64,000 nucleotides of DNA from Nocardia jejuensis NBRC 103114 (GCF_001613145.1 NZ_BDBU01000023.1:62001-126000); one strand, 5' to 3'; positions 1 through 10,079 are shown, numbered from the stretch's first letter. Notes: a model not told the origin generated them from the sequence alone. A program made the numbers and translations.

Positions 1-2985
1 CGTCCGCTGCACCCGCTGGGCGTGCAGCCGAATACACCTGCGGGACAACACCATCCTCAGCAGCACCCAGCGCAGCCCGGGACGCAATATCAACCCCAGC
101 AGATCCCGGTACAGCACCAGCCCCAACAGATCCCAGCACAGCACCAGCCCCAACAGATCCCAGCACAGCACCAGCCCCAACAGATCCCGGCACAGCACCA
201 GCCCCAACAGAACCAGCCACAGCACCAACCCCAACAGAACCCCACTCAGCCCGCGGCACAACACCAACCACAGCAAGCCACTGCACAGCAGAGCCCGGAA
301 CACCATCAGCTGACTCCCACTCAGAACCAGCCCGGGCACACTCCGACAACACCTTCGGCGCCGACCATGGCCGAGGGTGCCAAGCGGGTTCGCACCGCAC
401 TGGCCGACGCGGTGGACGCGTTCAACACCCCCGCTCGGGCAAACGAGATCCCACACCTGCAAGAGGAGCTGCGGGCTCGCCTCGACGACCTCGGCCTCAT
501 GGACCCCACGACCGGTGAGGCCAACTGGCGTGCGTTTTCACAACACGATCCGGAAGTCGCCGACTACCTCGCCGAACATCACCGCGCACTGCTGTCTGAC
601 ACCGACTCCACTACTCACCAGGATCCCACTACTTACGGCACACCCGAGCCGGACCCGCACGCGTCACAGGAACCGAAACCCGACCCTTCGAGCGCGAAGT
701 CAGAGCCCGAGCACGAACGCGCCGAAAAGCAGCCGACGCCGGATTCGACACAACCAGGCAACACGGACCACGACCAAGCCACCGTTTCGCCGGACCGCGA
801 CACCCCTTCACAGGCCGCGAATCCGTCCGAGCCCACACCGATTTCGCCGCAGGAGATCGAGTCCGTCCACGGAATTCCCGAGGAGAATCAACGCAGGATC
901 CAGGACTACGCCGATGAGCACGGCCTGATCATCGACGTCCGCCCGACGAACCCCGATGCCGTCCGGCACCTGCAGAACGGTGCGATGCCCAAGCCCATGG
1001 ACATCAAGGACAAGACGATCAACGACAACGACATCCTCTTGGGCGCGCCGGAACACGCCAAGGGACTGGTCGGGCGTCTGAATCCGGAGAGTCTGTCGAT
1101 GCCCGACACGACGGGCATGTCCCAGCAACAGATCGATGCTCTGAAGAAGCGTCTCGAGGATCGCCGAAAGGACTGGGGCGCTTACGAAGAGCATATGGAC
1201 GAACTCATCGCCGCCAAGGAATTTCGGGTCACCGACGAGGGAATCGTCGAGGGCAAGGTTGGAGACGACTGGAAGCCGGTCACGGGCGATCACGATCTGT
1301 TCGACATCCGGCATGCCGATGGAACACGTCTTACTCCAGAAGAATTGGATCAACATATCGCCCGATTGATCGGTTTGGACGCCGGCATCATGCACGGCCC
1401 GCACGCGTACTGGGAACCCGCCACCGAGTTCCAGCGGCAGCGCAATTTCGAACCCATCGTCAACGACCACCAATACGATCCGGACCCGAATACCAAGAAC
1501 GAACCACTGATTCGGTTCAGCCCGAACGAAGACCCTGTCGCCACGTGGGCAGACAAGGACCTCGCTGCCATCGACCGGGAGATGGCTCCCTGGCACCTGG
1601 AATCTGACCTGCAAGACCTCGCCGACACCGCTCACCAGAGGTCACTGGACCACTTCGACGAAACCAATCCCGAGGCAACCCCGGACGAACGCGCCGATTT
1701 CGACGAGAAGACTCGCCGGCAAGTCGACGCCGAGATCGATCGGCTACGCGACCTCGCGATCGATCTCGCGAACCACCCCGACTTCAACCACGATTCATAC
1801 CGGGCGTGGTCGAACCCAGAAGTCGAGAACCCGGTGGACCTCGGTTCCCCCACTCATCAACTGGCCACGATCCGACAGGCGGCCGCCGAAGGCGCAGACC
1901 CCGCCGACATCTTCCGATCGCTGAAGTCTCTTCACTCCACGTCCGAAACCACTGCACCACATGCGGATGCCGAACCGGGTACGGCCACCACCGAAGGAAA
2001 AACTCCGAAAGAGATCGCGCAGGAGCGCGTCGACATGGCGAACGACGAAACCTCTACGTGGTTCAAAGACCACTACGACAAACGAGGCTATCGCCGGAAC
2101 GTCGACAAGCTGATCGACGGCTACCCTTTGCCCCAGCTCAGGCCTGATCCCAAGCGACCAGGCAAGTGGATTTCAGCAGAGGACGCCCCGCCACCGCTAC
2201 CCAAAAAATTCAAGGACAGTCCGACTGGAGCGCCTGACGGCAGCACGAAAACGCTTCCCGCTGCGGTCAAGCAAGATCTCGACGCCATCGCGAAGGAGCG
2301 TCGCGGAGCGATCGACCTCGATCAGCCGCTCCATGCACCGCTCGAGCAAGCCAAAAAAGACTTCAAGGCCGCGAAAGCGCGGCTACAGGGCGCCGAGCAA
2401 TCACTCGAGGCCGAGAACAGTCCCGATTCACAGCGGGAACATGACCTCGCCAAGGCTGATCGCGACAGGACCGAGGCAGATCTTGACGCCAAGAAGGAAG
2501 TTCACAGGGAACCACATGCGAAGGTGACAAAACTCGGAGAGAAGATGGGAGAGCATGCAGCTGAACGCCATGCTGTTCCGGAACACTTCCCGGGAGCGAC
2601 CCGGGTCGAGCTACCCGACCTAGGTTTCGGCCAACGGCAGTTCGACCAGGTCTTTCGACTACCCGACGGGACCTACGTCGTCGTCGAGGCCAAGGGACCG
2701 AGCGCCGAGCTCGGCGCCTGCACTCTGCCCAATGGCCAGCGCGTCCAGCAGGGACGTCTCGACTACTTCGAAGCAATTCTTGATGCGATGGAAGAGCGTG
2801 GCCAAGAACAGAACAACGGCGAAGACGACATTGCGGCCGAGCTGCGGGCCGCGCTGCGCAATGGCCGGCTCGAGTATGTCCTGGTCCAAGCCGCAGTGAA
2901 TGGGGACGTCTACAGCGGTTACGATCTGAAGTATTTCGATCTCGACAGGGAGGCACAACCAGGTGGCTACCAGGGCAGCAGCTAG
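1..2985 (+). CDS. Polymorphic toxin with C-terminal PD-(D/E)xK-like nuclease domain (5' end outside window)
   Basis: The frame is open to the left edge, so the gene starts upstream; the first start-like codon in the window is GTG at 22, and residue numbers here count from it. Residues 1-100 are Gln/Pro-rich with a nine-residue tandem repeat, and about 100-290 is acidic low-complexity linker. The middle (about 290-800) is charged and helical with no family I recognise. The last 120 residues look like a restriction-endonuclease-fold toxin tip: an Asp in FDQVF (D875), then VVVEAKG giving E889-x-K891, the spacing of a D...ExK nuclease site. The stop overlaps by 23 bp the start of an Imm49-type gene, the usual toxin-immunity order. 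DNA cleavage is inferred from the motif and context. The export route cannot be seen because the N-terminus is missing. Confidence 0.8.
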   Translation, partial: RPLHPLGVQPNTPAGQHHPQQHPAQPGTQYQPQQIPVQHQPQQIPAQHQPQQIPAQHQPQQIPAQHQPQQNQPQHQPQQNPTQPAAQHQPQQATAQQSPEHHQLTPTQNQPGHTPTTPSAPTMAEGAKRVRTALADAVDAFNTPARANEIPHLQEELRARLDDLGLMDPTTGEANWRAFSQHDPEVADYLAEHHRALLSDTDSTTHQDPTTYGTPEPDPHASQEPKPDPSSAKSEPEHERAEKQPTPDSTQPGNTDHDQATVSPDRDTPSQAANPSEPTPISPQEIESVHGIPEENQRRIQDYADEHGLIIDVRPTNPDAVRHLQNGAMPKPMDIKDKTINDNDILLGAPEHAKGLVGRLNPESLSMPDTTGMSQQQIDALKKRLEDRRKDWGAYEEHMDELIAAKEFRVTDEGIVEGKVGDDWKPVTGDHDLFDIRHADGTRLTPEELDQHIARLIGLDAGIMHGPHAYWEPATEFQRQRNFEPIVNDHQYDPDPNTKNEPLIRFSPNEDPVATWADKDLAAIDREMAPWHLESDLQDLADTAHQRSLDHFDETNPEATPDERADFDEKTRRQVDAEIDRLRDLAIDLANHPDFNHDSYRAWSNPEVENPVDLGSPTHQLATIRQAAAEGADPADIFRSLKSLHSTSETTAPHADAEPGTATTEGKTPKEIAQERVDMANDETSTWFKDHYDKRGYRRNVDKLIDGYPLPQLRPDPKRPGKWISAEDAPPPLPKKFKDSPTGAPDGSTKTLPAAVKQDLDAIAKERRGAIDLDQPLHAPLEQAKKDFKAAKARLQGAEQSLEAENSPDSQREHDLAKADRDRTEADLDAKKEVHREPHAKVTKLGEKMGEHAAERHAVPEHFPGATRVELPDLGFGQRQFDQVFRLPDGTYVVVEAKGPSAELGACTLPNGQRVQQGRLDYFEAILDAMEERGQEQNNGEDDIAAELRAALRNGRLEYVLVQAAVNGDVYSGYDLKYFDLDREAQPGGYQGSS
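98..210 (+). repeat. 27-bp in-frame tandem repeat (HQPQQIPAQ)
   Basis: About four near-identical 27-bp units encode HQPQQIPAQ, fading into HQPQQNPTQ variants downstream. Units are multiples of 3, so copy-number change would lengthen the Gln-rich linker without breaking the frame. Confidence 0.85.
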
Positions 2986-3829
2986 GCACCACGTCGACAT
3001 TCCCGATGCCGAGGGCGAATTCGGACGAATCGCCAAAGGGATTGCGAACACACTCAGCTACGTAGAAGAGAACCCGCGGGACCTCAAGAGGCTCCTGCAG
3101 AACTCACTGCGACTTGCCGGACTGCGCTCCTACCGGAACCCCTCAGCCGGCGAGCTCGAGACCTGGCAGGCCTACGTCCAGGTAATGCAGGCGTCCTCCG
3201 CGATCTTCGCTGTCGCGCTCGGCACCGAAGGGACTGTCGAAATACGGTTCGGAGAGCAGACTCTCGAATTTCCTGCCGGCTCCACTCGCGGGATCGCTGA
3301 CGCCGGCAACTGGGTGACCGCGTTCTACTTCGCAATCATGTGCCGAGATCAGGCACGATTGAACATGCTCGCGGCGGTCCCGATCGAACTTCTCCGCGCC
3401 ACAGGGTCGATGTACGACGAGTACATCTACGACTGGATTGCGACGCTGCAGGCCTATTGGTCCGAAGATACGGATCTTCCGAGCAAACTGCGGGCGGCAT
3501 TCGAAGGCACAAATCCGGGAAATACTCGGATCGCGCCTGCGGACCTGATGCTCGAAATCCTTTTTCCGCCGATCAATCTGTTCTACAGGTTCTTCGACGA
3601 ACAGCGCGAGGAATTCAACGATACGCTGGCAGAGGCACTACGACTGCATGACCGCTTCTGGGACTCGGAAGAGGATAACCGCAAGACCAGCCGTATCGGC
3701 TTCATAGCGGCTGGGCCACTCGCGATGGCTTGCCTTGCATACGACGCGGACTTCCCGATCGATGTCGAGTCCGATTATCTACCCGAGCATATCTTGCATC
3801 GAACCTGGTTGGGGGAGTTTCCCACGTAG
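2963..3829 (+). CDS. Imm49-family immunity protein
   Basis: The 288-aa product has the hallmarks I associate with Imm49 proteins of actinobacteria: DAGNW followed by TAFYFAIMCRDQ around residue 115, ELLRATGSMYDEYIYDW around residue 145, PPINLFYRF near 215, and the C-terminal ACLAYD...ESDYLPEHIL...WLGEFPT. No signal peptide or membrane segment is visible, so it should act in the cytoplasm. It starts at GTG 2963 inside the last codons of the nuclease toxin gene (23-bp overlap), so translation is probably coupled, and it most likely neutralises that toxin. Family assignment is strong; the toxin partnership is inferred from position. Confidence 0.85.
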   Translation: MATRAAARHHVDIPDAEGEFGRIAKGIANTLSYVEENPRDLKRLLQNSLRLAGLRSYRNPSAGELETWQAYVQVMQASSAIFAVALGTEGTVEIRFGEQTLEFPAGSTRGIADAGNWVTAFYFAIMCRDQARLNMLAAVPIELLRATGSMYDEYIYDWIATLQAYWSEDTDLPSKLRAAFEGTNPGNTRIAPADLMLEILFPPINLFYRFFDEQREEFNDTLAEALRLHDRFWDSEEDNRKTSRIGFIAAGPLAMACLAYDADFPIDVESDYLPEHILHRTWLGEFPT

Positions 3830-3848
3830 TACCCCAGCCCGGCACCCA

Positions 3849-3874
3849 TGAACGCGCGCCCATGCACGCGTTCA
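3849..3874. terminator. Weak inverted repeat between convergent genes
   Basis: TGAACGCG and CGCGTTCA form an 8-bp stem around a 10-nt loop in the short gap between the Imm49 gene and the convergent gene on the minus strand. There is no T-tract. It could be a bidirectional terminator, with low certainty. Confidence 0.3.
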
Positions 3875-4633
3875 GTATCGCGTGATTTCGCCGTTGCGAA
3901 TGAGCTGCAGGCGGCGCTCCCCGTCGATATCCACAAATGGGCATTCCGACGAACCCTCACGCAAGATCGCGTCGACGTCGCCGGGCGCGATCCACAGCAG
4001 CTTTCCCGAGTCGAGCCAAGGTCGCAGGTCGAAGTCGTAGTCCCGGATGGATTGGCGATGCTCGTTCCACGCTTTCCAGCGCCCACCAGGGCCGTAGACG
4101 TCGTACTCCCTACTTCCCCAAAGGTTCTCCAACGCAACGCCGATCGGTCGCGTTTCAGCGAAATAGGTTATGGCCCAACCGGTGTGGGGACCGATGGGAA
4201 CCTCCGACACGACTGCACGGACGTCGGCCAGGTCCAAGATTCGCGGTACTACGTAGGGGACATCGGGGCCCGGCATCCGGGGGAACGGGGTCGGTTCCAC
4301 GGGTGGGGTGAGTCGTATGGCTCCGCCCATGGCAAGCCAGGTGCGCGCTACCGGGTTCACGAGTCTGCGGATCGGGTTCTCCCGATTCCAGAACCAGCCG
4401 TCGAGGTCAGCATTGTCCAGGGGCCAGCTGATAGCGGTACCGGTGAACGGACAGCGAGCGACCAAGACTTCGGGCAGAAGGTGCCGGTACTCGTCTTGTA
4501 GTTCGAATACACGGGAGATGGCCAACTTCCCCTCGGCCGTGTATCCGCCCTCGTCATATCGAGCCTTGAGTCGATTGCCTTCCTCCAGCACGGCCTCACG
4601 CCGCAGCAACCTACTCCCGTCCCAGTCAGGCAC
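3872..4633 (-). CDS. Conserved protein of unknown function, possibly immunity-like
   Basis: The 253-aa soluble protein has no signal peptide or membrane helix. GTG 4633 is preceded by GGAGAGGAG at good spacing. The N-terminal 60 residues are helical; then comes VARCPFTG followed by PLDNADLDGWFWN, a Cys-containing turn that resembles a small zinc or structural knuckle. Aromatic and Trp residues are frequent through the body (GWFWN, GGRWKAWNEH, LRPWLDSGKLLWI). I do not recognise a named family. Similar standalone proteins occur next to polymorphic toxins, so an immunity or accessory role is possible but unproven. It is followed convergently by the Imm49 gene. Confidence 0.7.
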   Translation of the reverse strand: MPDWDGSRLLRREAVLEEGNRLKARYDEGGYTAEGKLAISRVFELQDEYRHLLPEVLVARCPFTGTAISWPLDNADLDGWFWNRENPIRRLVNPVARTWLAMGGAIRLTPPVEPTPFPRMPGPDVPYVVPRILDLADVRAVVSEVPIGPHTGWAITYFAETRPIGVALENLWGSREYDVYGPGGRWKAWNEHRQSIRDYDFDLRPWLDSGKLLWIAPGDVDAILREGSSECPFVDIDGERRLQLIRNGEITRY

Positions 4634-4844
4634 GTTTCGGCTCCTCTCCGACTTTTCATACGGCCCCGAGGACTGTGTCCGACATCGGTTGTAGCCGACA
4701 ACCCATCCTCGCGAGATTCCGAGTCTCGCCTTCCAGTGAGCCGAGTCTAGCCAACAAGAATGGGCACCAGGGAATGGGCGACAGTCGGCCGTGAACTCAT
4801 CCGGTCGACAGCAGAAATCAGCTGAACAGTTGTCTCGACCACAG

Positions 4845-6629
4845 TCAGTTGCGCGCTGCGAACCATACTTCGAAGGAAATGACTCGTTCTCTCACAGGCG
4901 GTGCAGTCATTCCGTCGAGGCGGTTGGTAAGGGCTTGTGCGGCCGGTTTCGGGAAGCTGCCCCGAGTGGCCACGCTGACTTTCAAGGGCCGTTCGGGAGC
5001 GAGTTCCACTCCGACGACCAACTGTTCGAGGTCGTGACCGACTGCGGCGGCTACGCCCTCGTCGACGATCGCCGACAGGGCATCGCAGAAGTTGCCGAAC
5101 ATCTCGACTGTGAATTCTGTTGCGAGCGCGGCCTCTTCGGAGAGCAGAACGATCTGTGTGCGGTCGACGGCGACCGCACGGAAAGGCCGGGCGACCGGGG
5201 AGGGCTGGGCGGATTGCAGCCACGCGGGTATCGGCGGCAGGTCCGAAGGGCGCTCGGACGCGCTGGCGGGAGGGGGCGGCGGGAGGGGCGGCAATCCCGG
5301 TCCCGGCGGAGGCGGAGGCGGGAGCAGCGGCTGGGCGGGACCCTTCCAGTACGGGCGACTGTCCGGACCGGCCGCGCGCATGACCGCGGTATCCGGATGG
5401 ACCCAGGGTGGGAGGTCTGTTGCGCCCGCTTGCTGCTCGATCGCCTCGCGGCGGGCTGGGGGTGCGGGAGGGGCTGGGGGTGCGGGAGGAATTGTCGGTC
5501 GGGTAGCGGGTGGGGGCGGTAGGAGCGGGGGTTTCATCGGCGCAACCGGTGGGGCGGACTTCACCGGCGGAGCCGGTGGTGGCGGAGGAGGAAACGGGAT
5601 CGGAGCTGCCGGTTCGTTTCGACGGAAGGTGTCCTGATTTCGGTAAGCGCCGAACGGGGAATCGTGCCCGATCGCACCGGTGCCGATTACGAGGTCGACT
5701 CGTCCTGTGCGCAAACGGAATTCACGACCTTGGACCAAGGCGGCCGCGATGTCGTCACGTTCACGCGGAGTCACGACCACGCCGTAGCCGTCTTCGAGCT
5801 TGTTCGAATTGGATGCCCCCTCGGTCGCGACGAAGAGGAGGAAGTTGCCCGCGATGAGGGGAACCCCGGATTGGGGAATTCCAATGGCCGCGTTCGAGCC
5901 GTCGGGCGTCCAGACGAAGCGTTGACGTGCGACGGAGTGCGATGCTGAGGTGAGTAGGGCGATCCCGCGGTCGCCGTGTTCGCGCAGCACGAAGGCCAGC
6001 CAGTCGGCGCGGTCCGGAGTCACCGTGATTCGCACTTCGGAGCCGTCGCCGGCGACCTCGACCCAATGAGCGTGGGTCATCGGCGTGCGGTTCAGCGTCG
6101 TTTTCGCCTGGTGCCGCTTGTAGTCGAGCACCGGTTTGCGCCGCCGGTCGAAAAAGTAGGGGTAGGGGTATGTACTGGCTTGAGCTCCGAGCAGGGCCAA
6201 AGTTCGTGCGTGGCCGAACATATCGGCGGCCTTCATCTCGTCTTCCAGCATCGGGACTGCGAGCAGCGGAGTCAGGCCGTCCGGGTAGAGGTCCGCACCT
6301 TCCGAATACTCCTCGAAGAGGAACCCCGTGATGCCCAGCCGCCAACCCGGTTCAGGCAGAGCGAGGCGTTTCCCGGGCTCGAAGAGCTTGCCGGCCTTCG
6401 CTTCGCGGTGCGCCTCCTTCATCAGCCACAGTGGGAACTCGGGGACATTGACCGCATCCGGCTTGTCGCGACGGTCCCGCAAGATCTGAAGCACCAACTC
6501 GCGCTGCCCGAGACGCTGCAGCCCATCACTGGCGTAGCACCAGAGATCGCTGCCACCCGGGCTGGATCCAGCGAAGATCCGCGTGGTCAGCTCACCCGGA
6601 ATCAGCTCAACGGTACGGATTTGGCGCAT
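4845..6629 (-). CDS. Large protein with proline-rich linker, unknown function
   Basis: The 594-aa product starts at ATG 6629 with AGGGGG upstream. Three parts are visible. Residues 1-320 form a mixed alpha/beta globular region (YPYPYFFDRRRKPVLDYKR and a later DGSEVRITVTPDRADWL look like core strands). About 330-480 is a Pro/Ala-rich linker with runs of 6-7 prolines. About 490-594 is a second small domain (VAVDRTQIVLLSEEAALATEFT...). No signal peptide, membrane helix or catalytic motif was recognised. Pro-rich linkers are common in ESX-associated regulators and scaffolds, but I cannot name the family. It lies 68 bp downstream of the similarly oriented gene ending at 6698 and may be co-transcribed. 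Confidence 0.75.
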   Translation of the reverse strand: MRQIRTVELIPGELTTRIFAGSSPGGSDLWCYASDGLQRLGQRELVLQILRDRRDKPDAVNVPEFPLWLMKEAHREAKAGKLFEPGKRLALPEPGWRLGITGFLFEEYSEGADLYPDGLTPLLAVPMLEDEMKAADMFGHARTLALLGAQASTYPYPYFFDRRRKPVLDYKRHQAKTTLNRTPMTHAHWVEVAGDGSEVRITVTPDRADWLAFVLREHGDRGIALLTSASHSVARQRFVWTPDGSNAAIGIPQSGVPLIAGNFLLFVATEGASNSNKLEDGYGVVVTPRERDDIAAALVQGREFRLRTGRVDLVIGTGAIGHDSPFGAYRNQDTFRRNEPAAPIPFPPPPPPAPPVKSAPPVAPMKPPLLPPPPATRPTIPPAPPAPPAPPARREAIEQQAGATDLPPWVHPDTAVMRAAGPDSRPYWKGPAQPLLPPPPPPGPGLPPLPPPPPASASERPSDLPPIPAWLQSAQPSPVARPFRAVAVDRTQIVLLSEEAALATEFTVEMFGNFCDALSAIVDEGVAAAVGHDLEQLVVGVELAPERPLKVSVATRGSFPKPAAQALTNRLDGMTAPPVRERVISFEVWFAARN

Positions 6630-6697
6630 GCGACGAGAACCCCCTGAAGATCAGCGCAACGACATTGGTTCTACCACTTGTCGGAATCCTGAGCCTG

Positions 6698-8473
6698 TCA
6701 GTGCGATCTACCGACCGGCGACGCAGGGCCGAACAGCAGCGCCGGATCCACGCCCTGCGAAATCGCCTCCGCCTGAGCGAGTTCGCACGTCCAGAAGAGC
6801 AGATCGTTTCCGGGTAGCCGGCCGGAGAGCCTGGTGCCCGGGTTGAAGCGGATCAGGGTGCCTTCGCGGCTGCTGAGGTTCAGCGCTACTTGTCCGCCGT
6901 CGATCTGTTTGCGCAGCCAGGGGTTCGCGTCGGGCGGGAGGAATGCCGGGGAGGTGTAGACGTCCAGGACGTGGTCGTAGCCGTCCAGCGAGTAGGTCGG
7001 CCACTGCTTGCCTTCGGGGTCCGATGGGGACAGCACGATGTGCAGGGTGCTATCGGCCAGGACCTTCATGAACTCGCCGATGTCGCGGTAGCCCATCAAC
7101 AGCCGGTACAGAGCCAGGTCGATTTCGGTCGTCAGGTCCAGGCCGATGTACTCCCTGGTCGGGGTGAAGTCGGGGTTGACCCACCATTCGGAGAATCCGC
7201 CGCGGCCATCGGCTTTCATGCCGCCCTGGAGGTTGTGGCGCTGTATCTGGGTGCGGTCCACGTGCGGGTCCGTGAAGTACCGCCAGTCATCGCGATTGTG
7301 GCGCGACCACTCGATGTCCTCGGGTGCGGGCTCCGGCAGTGGGGCACGCGCGAGGAAATTGAAGACATGCAGGCGGTCGAAGCCCGGCGGTATCGGCAGT
7401 TGGGTCGGTGGCATGGTCGCCCAGGTCAGACCTCGGGGAAACCCGGAAGGCACGGTCGATGCGACCGGGTTGCGGTTTCGGTAGTTGATCGCGAAGTGCT
7501 GCGCGGCCAGGTCCGGGCCCAAGGACGAGGAGGACTGCTCGAGTACTCCGTCGTCGCCGATGTAGTACCAGGCCGCGCCGATCCGCATCTCATCGGTCGG
7601 GGCGTAGACCCACCACCCCAGCTCGAGACGCTGGGCGGCAAGGCCTTTGGGAGCGTAGGACGTCAAATCGATTGAGGCGGAAGCCAGATGACGGAGAACG
7701 ATGTCGATCGCCTGCCGCTCGGTCAGGCCGTCGACCCCGTCCTCCAGAGGGCCAGGGTTGGTCTCCGTCGTCAATCCGGCCTGAACCAGGAAGTCGTAGC
7801 CTCGGTCGACACCCGCTTCGGTCCCATTGCAGGACAGGACGAATCCACGAAGAGTCGCACGGTCGACGGTCTGCGTCTCACATGCCCTGACGAATCGGAA
7901 TGCGGTATCGCGAGCCCATTGAGCGGGGCCTTCGTCAGTGTCGTCGTCGTCTTCGTCTTCGTCGTCTTCCAGGTCACCATCCCAGTCGTCGTCGCCCCAC
8001 GTGGGCGACACATGAAACCGCAGCAGCTCCTCCGCCACGGCCCCGGTGGACTCGAAGCCGGGGAATATCGCGATCCATTCGCTCTCCATAGCGACACGGG
8101 TGCCGTCCCACTGCTGCCAGTCCCACCACAGCACCGGCTTGCCATCCAGGCTGATCTGGCTCTCAGCCATGGTCTGACGCACCCACTCGGGGGGCGCGGA
8201 GGGAATCGAACCGAACTCGGCGAGCCACACCGCCCGGCCATCGGGGAGCGGGAACAACGCCGAGGAGGTCCGACCGGGCGAGTTGAACCAGTAACCGTCC
8301 TGCACGAGACCGGCGGAATCGGCCTGATCCACAGCCTTACCAACTGCCACCAGCGCCAACCAGCGCGCTCGCACCACTCGTAGCGACGGCAGACTCACGA
8401 GAACACCACTCCCCAGTTCGGAACCGCGCACCGCCGTCCCCGACACCCCCTGGTGCGAGGCTGACGATGCCAT
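6698..8473 (-). CDS. ESX-island protein with paralogue in window and SseB-like C-terminal domain
   Basis: ATG 8473 is preferred over TTG 8476 because AGAGG lies 6-7 nt upstream of it. The 591-aa protein has a first domain (about 30-170) with GYWFN...LFPLPDGRAV, then an acidic run near 180-195 of mostly Asp/Glu, a GWWVYAP domain at about 255-345, and a C-terminal domain (about 380-590). That last domain, with DVYTSPAFLP, a charged helix and LIRFNPGT, resembles the SseB N-terminal fold. The first two domains align with the 540-aa protein at 30812-32434 (ALPGGRAV; RLPVGWLVHTP; FYVADDGVVE), so the two are paralogues. No secretion signal is visible. The function is unknown; shared presence in the island suggests a T7SS-associated or immunity-type role. 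Confidence 0.75.
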   Translation of the reverse strand: MASSASHQGVSGTAVRGSELGSGVLVSLPSLRVVRARWLALVAVGKAVDQADSAGLVQDGYWFNSPGRTSSALFPLPDGRAVWLAEFGSIPSAPPEWVRQTMAESQISLDGKPVLWWDWQQWDGTRVAMESEWIAIFPGFESTGAVAEELLRFHVSPTWGDDDWDGDLEDDEDEDDDDTDEGPAQWARDTAFRFVRACETQTVDRATLRGFVLSCNGTEAGVDRGYDFLVQAGLTTETNPGPLEDGVDGLTERQAIDIVLRHLASASIDLTSYAPKGLAAQRLELGWWVYAPTDEMRIGAAWYYIGDDGVLEQSSSSLGPDLAAQHFAINYRNRNPVASTVPSGFPRGLTWATMPPTQLPIPPGFDRLHVFNFLARAPLPEPAPEDIEWSRHNRDDWRYFTDPHVDRTQIQRHNLQGGMKADGRGGFSEWWVNPDFTPTREYIGLDLTTEIDLALYRLLMGYRDIGEFMKVLADSTLHIVLSPSDPEGKQWPTYSLDGYDHVLDVYTSPAFLPPDANPWLRKQIDGGQVALNLSSREGTLIRFNPGTRLSGRLPGNDLLFWTCELAQAEAISQGVDPALLFGPASPVGRSH

Positions 8474-8651
8474 CAAGACCTCTCGCCACGAAGCCTAGTC
8501 GACGTGGACACGCTCGTCTGATCTCAGCGCGGCCCTACGATCACGCCATTCACCCGAGTTCCCGAGCGAGGCGCTCGGTCCGCTCTCGACCTGGTCCGCG
8601 AGGCCGACGGCGCGAACAAGCACCTATCCGACTGCCAGGCCTGCGCTACAG

Positions 8652-10079
8652 CTATCGCCCGTTTCGAGGTTCCCGCAGGACCTCACGGGTCGACCTGGAG
8701 AACACCGCGGCCAGGGTGAAAATCATCAGCACGACCACGGCGCCGTAGATCAGGTCGAGGTGGTCGTTCAGGGAGAAGTAGTAGAGGTGCGGATAGGTTC
8801 CCAGGATTTCCCAGCCGAGGTGGGGATAGACCAGGGCAGTCAGCCGAACCAATGACGAGACCAGCAATCCCATGCTGCCCACCGCGATCAGCATCCTCGA
8901 GATGGAGACGCGGGCCAGCAACGTGAGCGCGCCGCTGACGAGAAGTACTGCGGCAAGGCCGGTCACGAGAAATCCGACCCAGGAGGTGACCCTCGGTCGC
9001 AAGGTCGAGATATAGCCGAGGTCGGTCGAGATGGCGTAGGCGTTGAAGGCCGCGAATGCGCCGCCCACGAGGGCAAGCAGAACCGCGATCATGAATGCGG
9101 TTCGTGGTGCTCGTGCGGAGCGTCCGGCCCGAGGGACGGCTCCCTGCCCATGGGCGGCCGGAACATGCTGGGGGGCATGCTGTTCCGGAGGTCGCCCTCG
9201 CGCCACCGTGGGCGCATTCCGGGCGTCCGACCCGAACGCCCTGCCTGTAAGTGCCGCCGAGGCCGCCGCCGCGAATTCCGAACAACTCGCGTACCGGTCC
9301 TCTCGCCGTTTCGCCGTGGCACGGGCGATCACATCGTCCAACGCCGGGGAGACGTCACGGCGGATGTGACCGAGCCGGGGAACGGGTTTGCCGATGTGGC
9401 CGGCGACGACCTGACCGGGATTGGTCGACGCGAACGGTGACTGCCCGGACAGCAGCGCGAAAAGCGTGCAACCGAGCGAATATTGGTCTGTTCGATGGTC
9501 GACAGGCTCTCCGGACAACTGCTCCGGGGAGGCGTAGGCCAGTGTGGCCGTGAAGGTTCCGGTGGATGTCAGCTGAGTGTTGGCGTCGAGCAGACGGGCT
9601 ATGCCGAAATCGGTGAGAATCGCGCGCTCCTGGCGGCCGGTGTCCGCGGCCGAGAGGAGAATGTTGGCCGGTTTGACATCGCGGTGCAGCACTCCCCTGC
9701 TGTGTGCGAAGTCCAGCGCGAACGCAGTCTCGGTGATGATCCGAAGCGCCCGCTCGACGGACACCTGGCGAGCATCCAATCGCGAGGCGTCGGTGCCCTG
9801 GATGTATTGCATCGCGATCCAGAGGTGGCCGTCGTCCATCCCGCGGTCATGAATGCCGACGATGCTCGGATGATCCAGACGGGCAATGGCATTCGCCTCC
9901 TGCTCGAAGCGCCGCCGGTGCTCCGCGTCGACGGAGACCTCCTGCGCGAGCAGCTTGAGCGCGACCTGCCGCGGAAGACGCGGATGACCGGCCAGATAGA
10001 CGCTCCCCATCCCACCCACGCCGAGGACCCCGACCACGGTGTATCCGGCGAACGACTGTCCCGGATGTAGCTGCACCAC
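8652..10079 (-). CDS. Membrane serine/threonine protein kinase (PknF/PknD class)
   Basis: The 475-aa protein carries a complete Hanks-type kinase domain at residues 13-285: glycine loop GVGGMGSV (20-27), catalytic Lys42 in VALKLL, HRDVKPAN with Asp134, and DFG at 157-159 followed by TLAYASPEQ. A low-complexity segment (about 285-325) leads to four predicted membrane helices (330-465), and there is no PASTA repeat. The short tail is outside or in the membrane. Start GTG 10079 has GAGGGGAACC upstream. It should phosphorylate cytoplasmic Ser/Thr targets. Its position 115 bp downstream of an espG gene makes control of the ESX cargo or its regulators plausible, but that is only inference. Confidence 0.93.
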   Translation of the reverse strand: MVQLHPGQSFAGYTVVGVLGVGGMGSVYLAGHPRLPRQVALKLLAQEVSVDAEHRRRFEQEANAIARLDHPSIVGIHDRGMDDGHLWIAMQYIQGTDASRLDARQVSVERALRIITETAFALDFAHSRGVLHRDVKPANILLSAADTGRQERAILTDFGIARLLDANTQLTSTGTFTATLAYASPEQLSGEPVDHRTDQYSLGCTLFALLSGQSPFASTNPGQVVAGHIGKPVPRLGHIRRDVSPALDDVIARATAKRREDRYASCSEFAAAASAALTGRAFGSDARNAPTVARGRPPEQHAPQHVPAAHGQGAVPRAGRSARAPRTAFMIAVLLALVGGAFAAFNAYAISTDLGYISTLRPRVTSWVGFLVTGLAAVLLVSGALTLLARVSISRMLIAVGSMGLLVSSLVRLTALVYPHLGWEILGTYPHLYYFSLNDHLDLIYGAVVVLMIFTLAAVFSRSTREVLREPRNGR

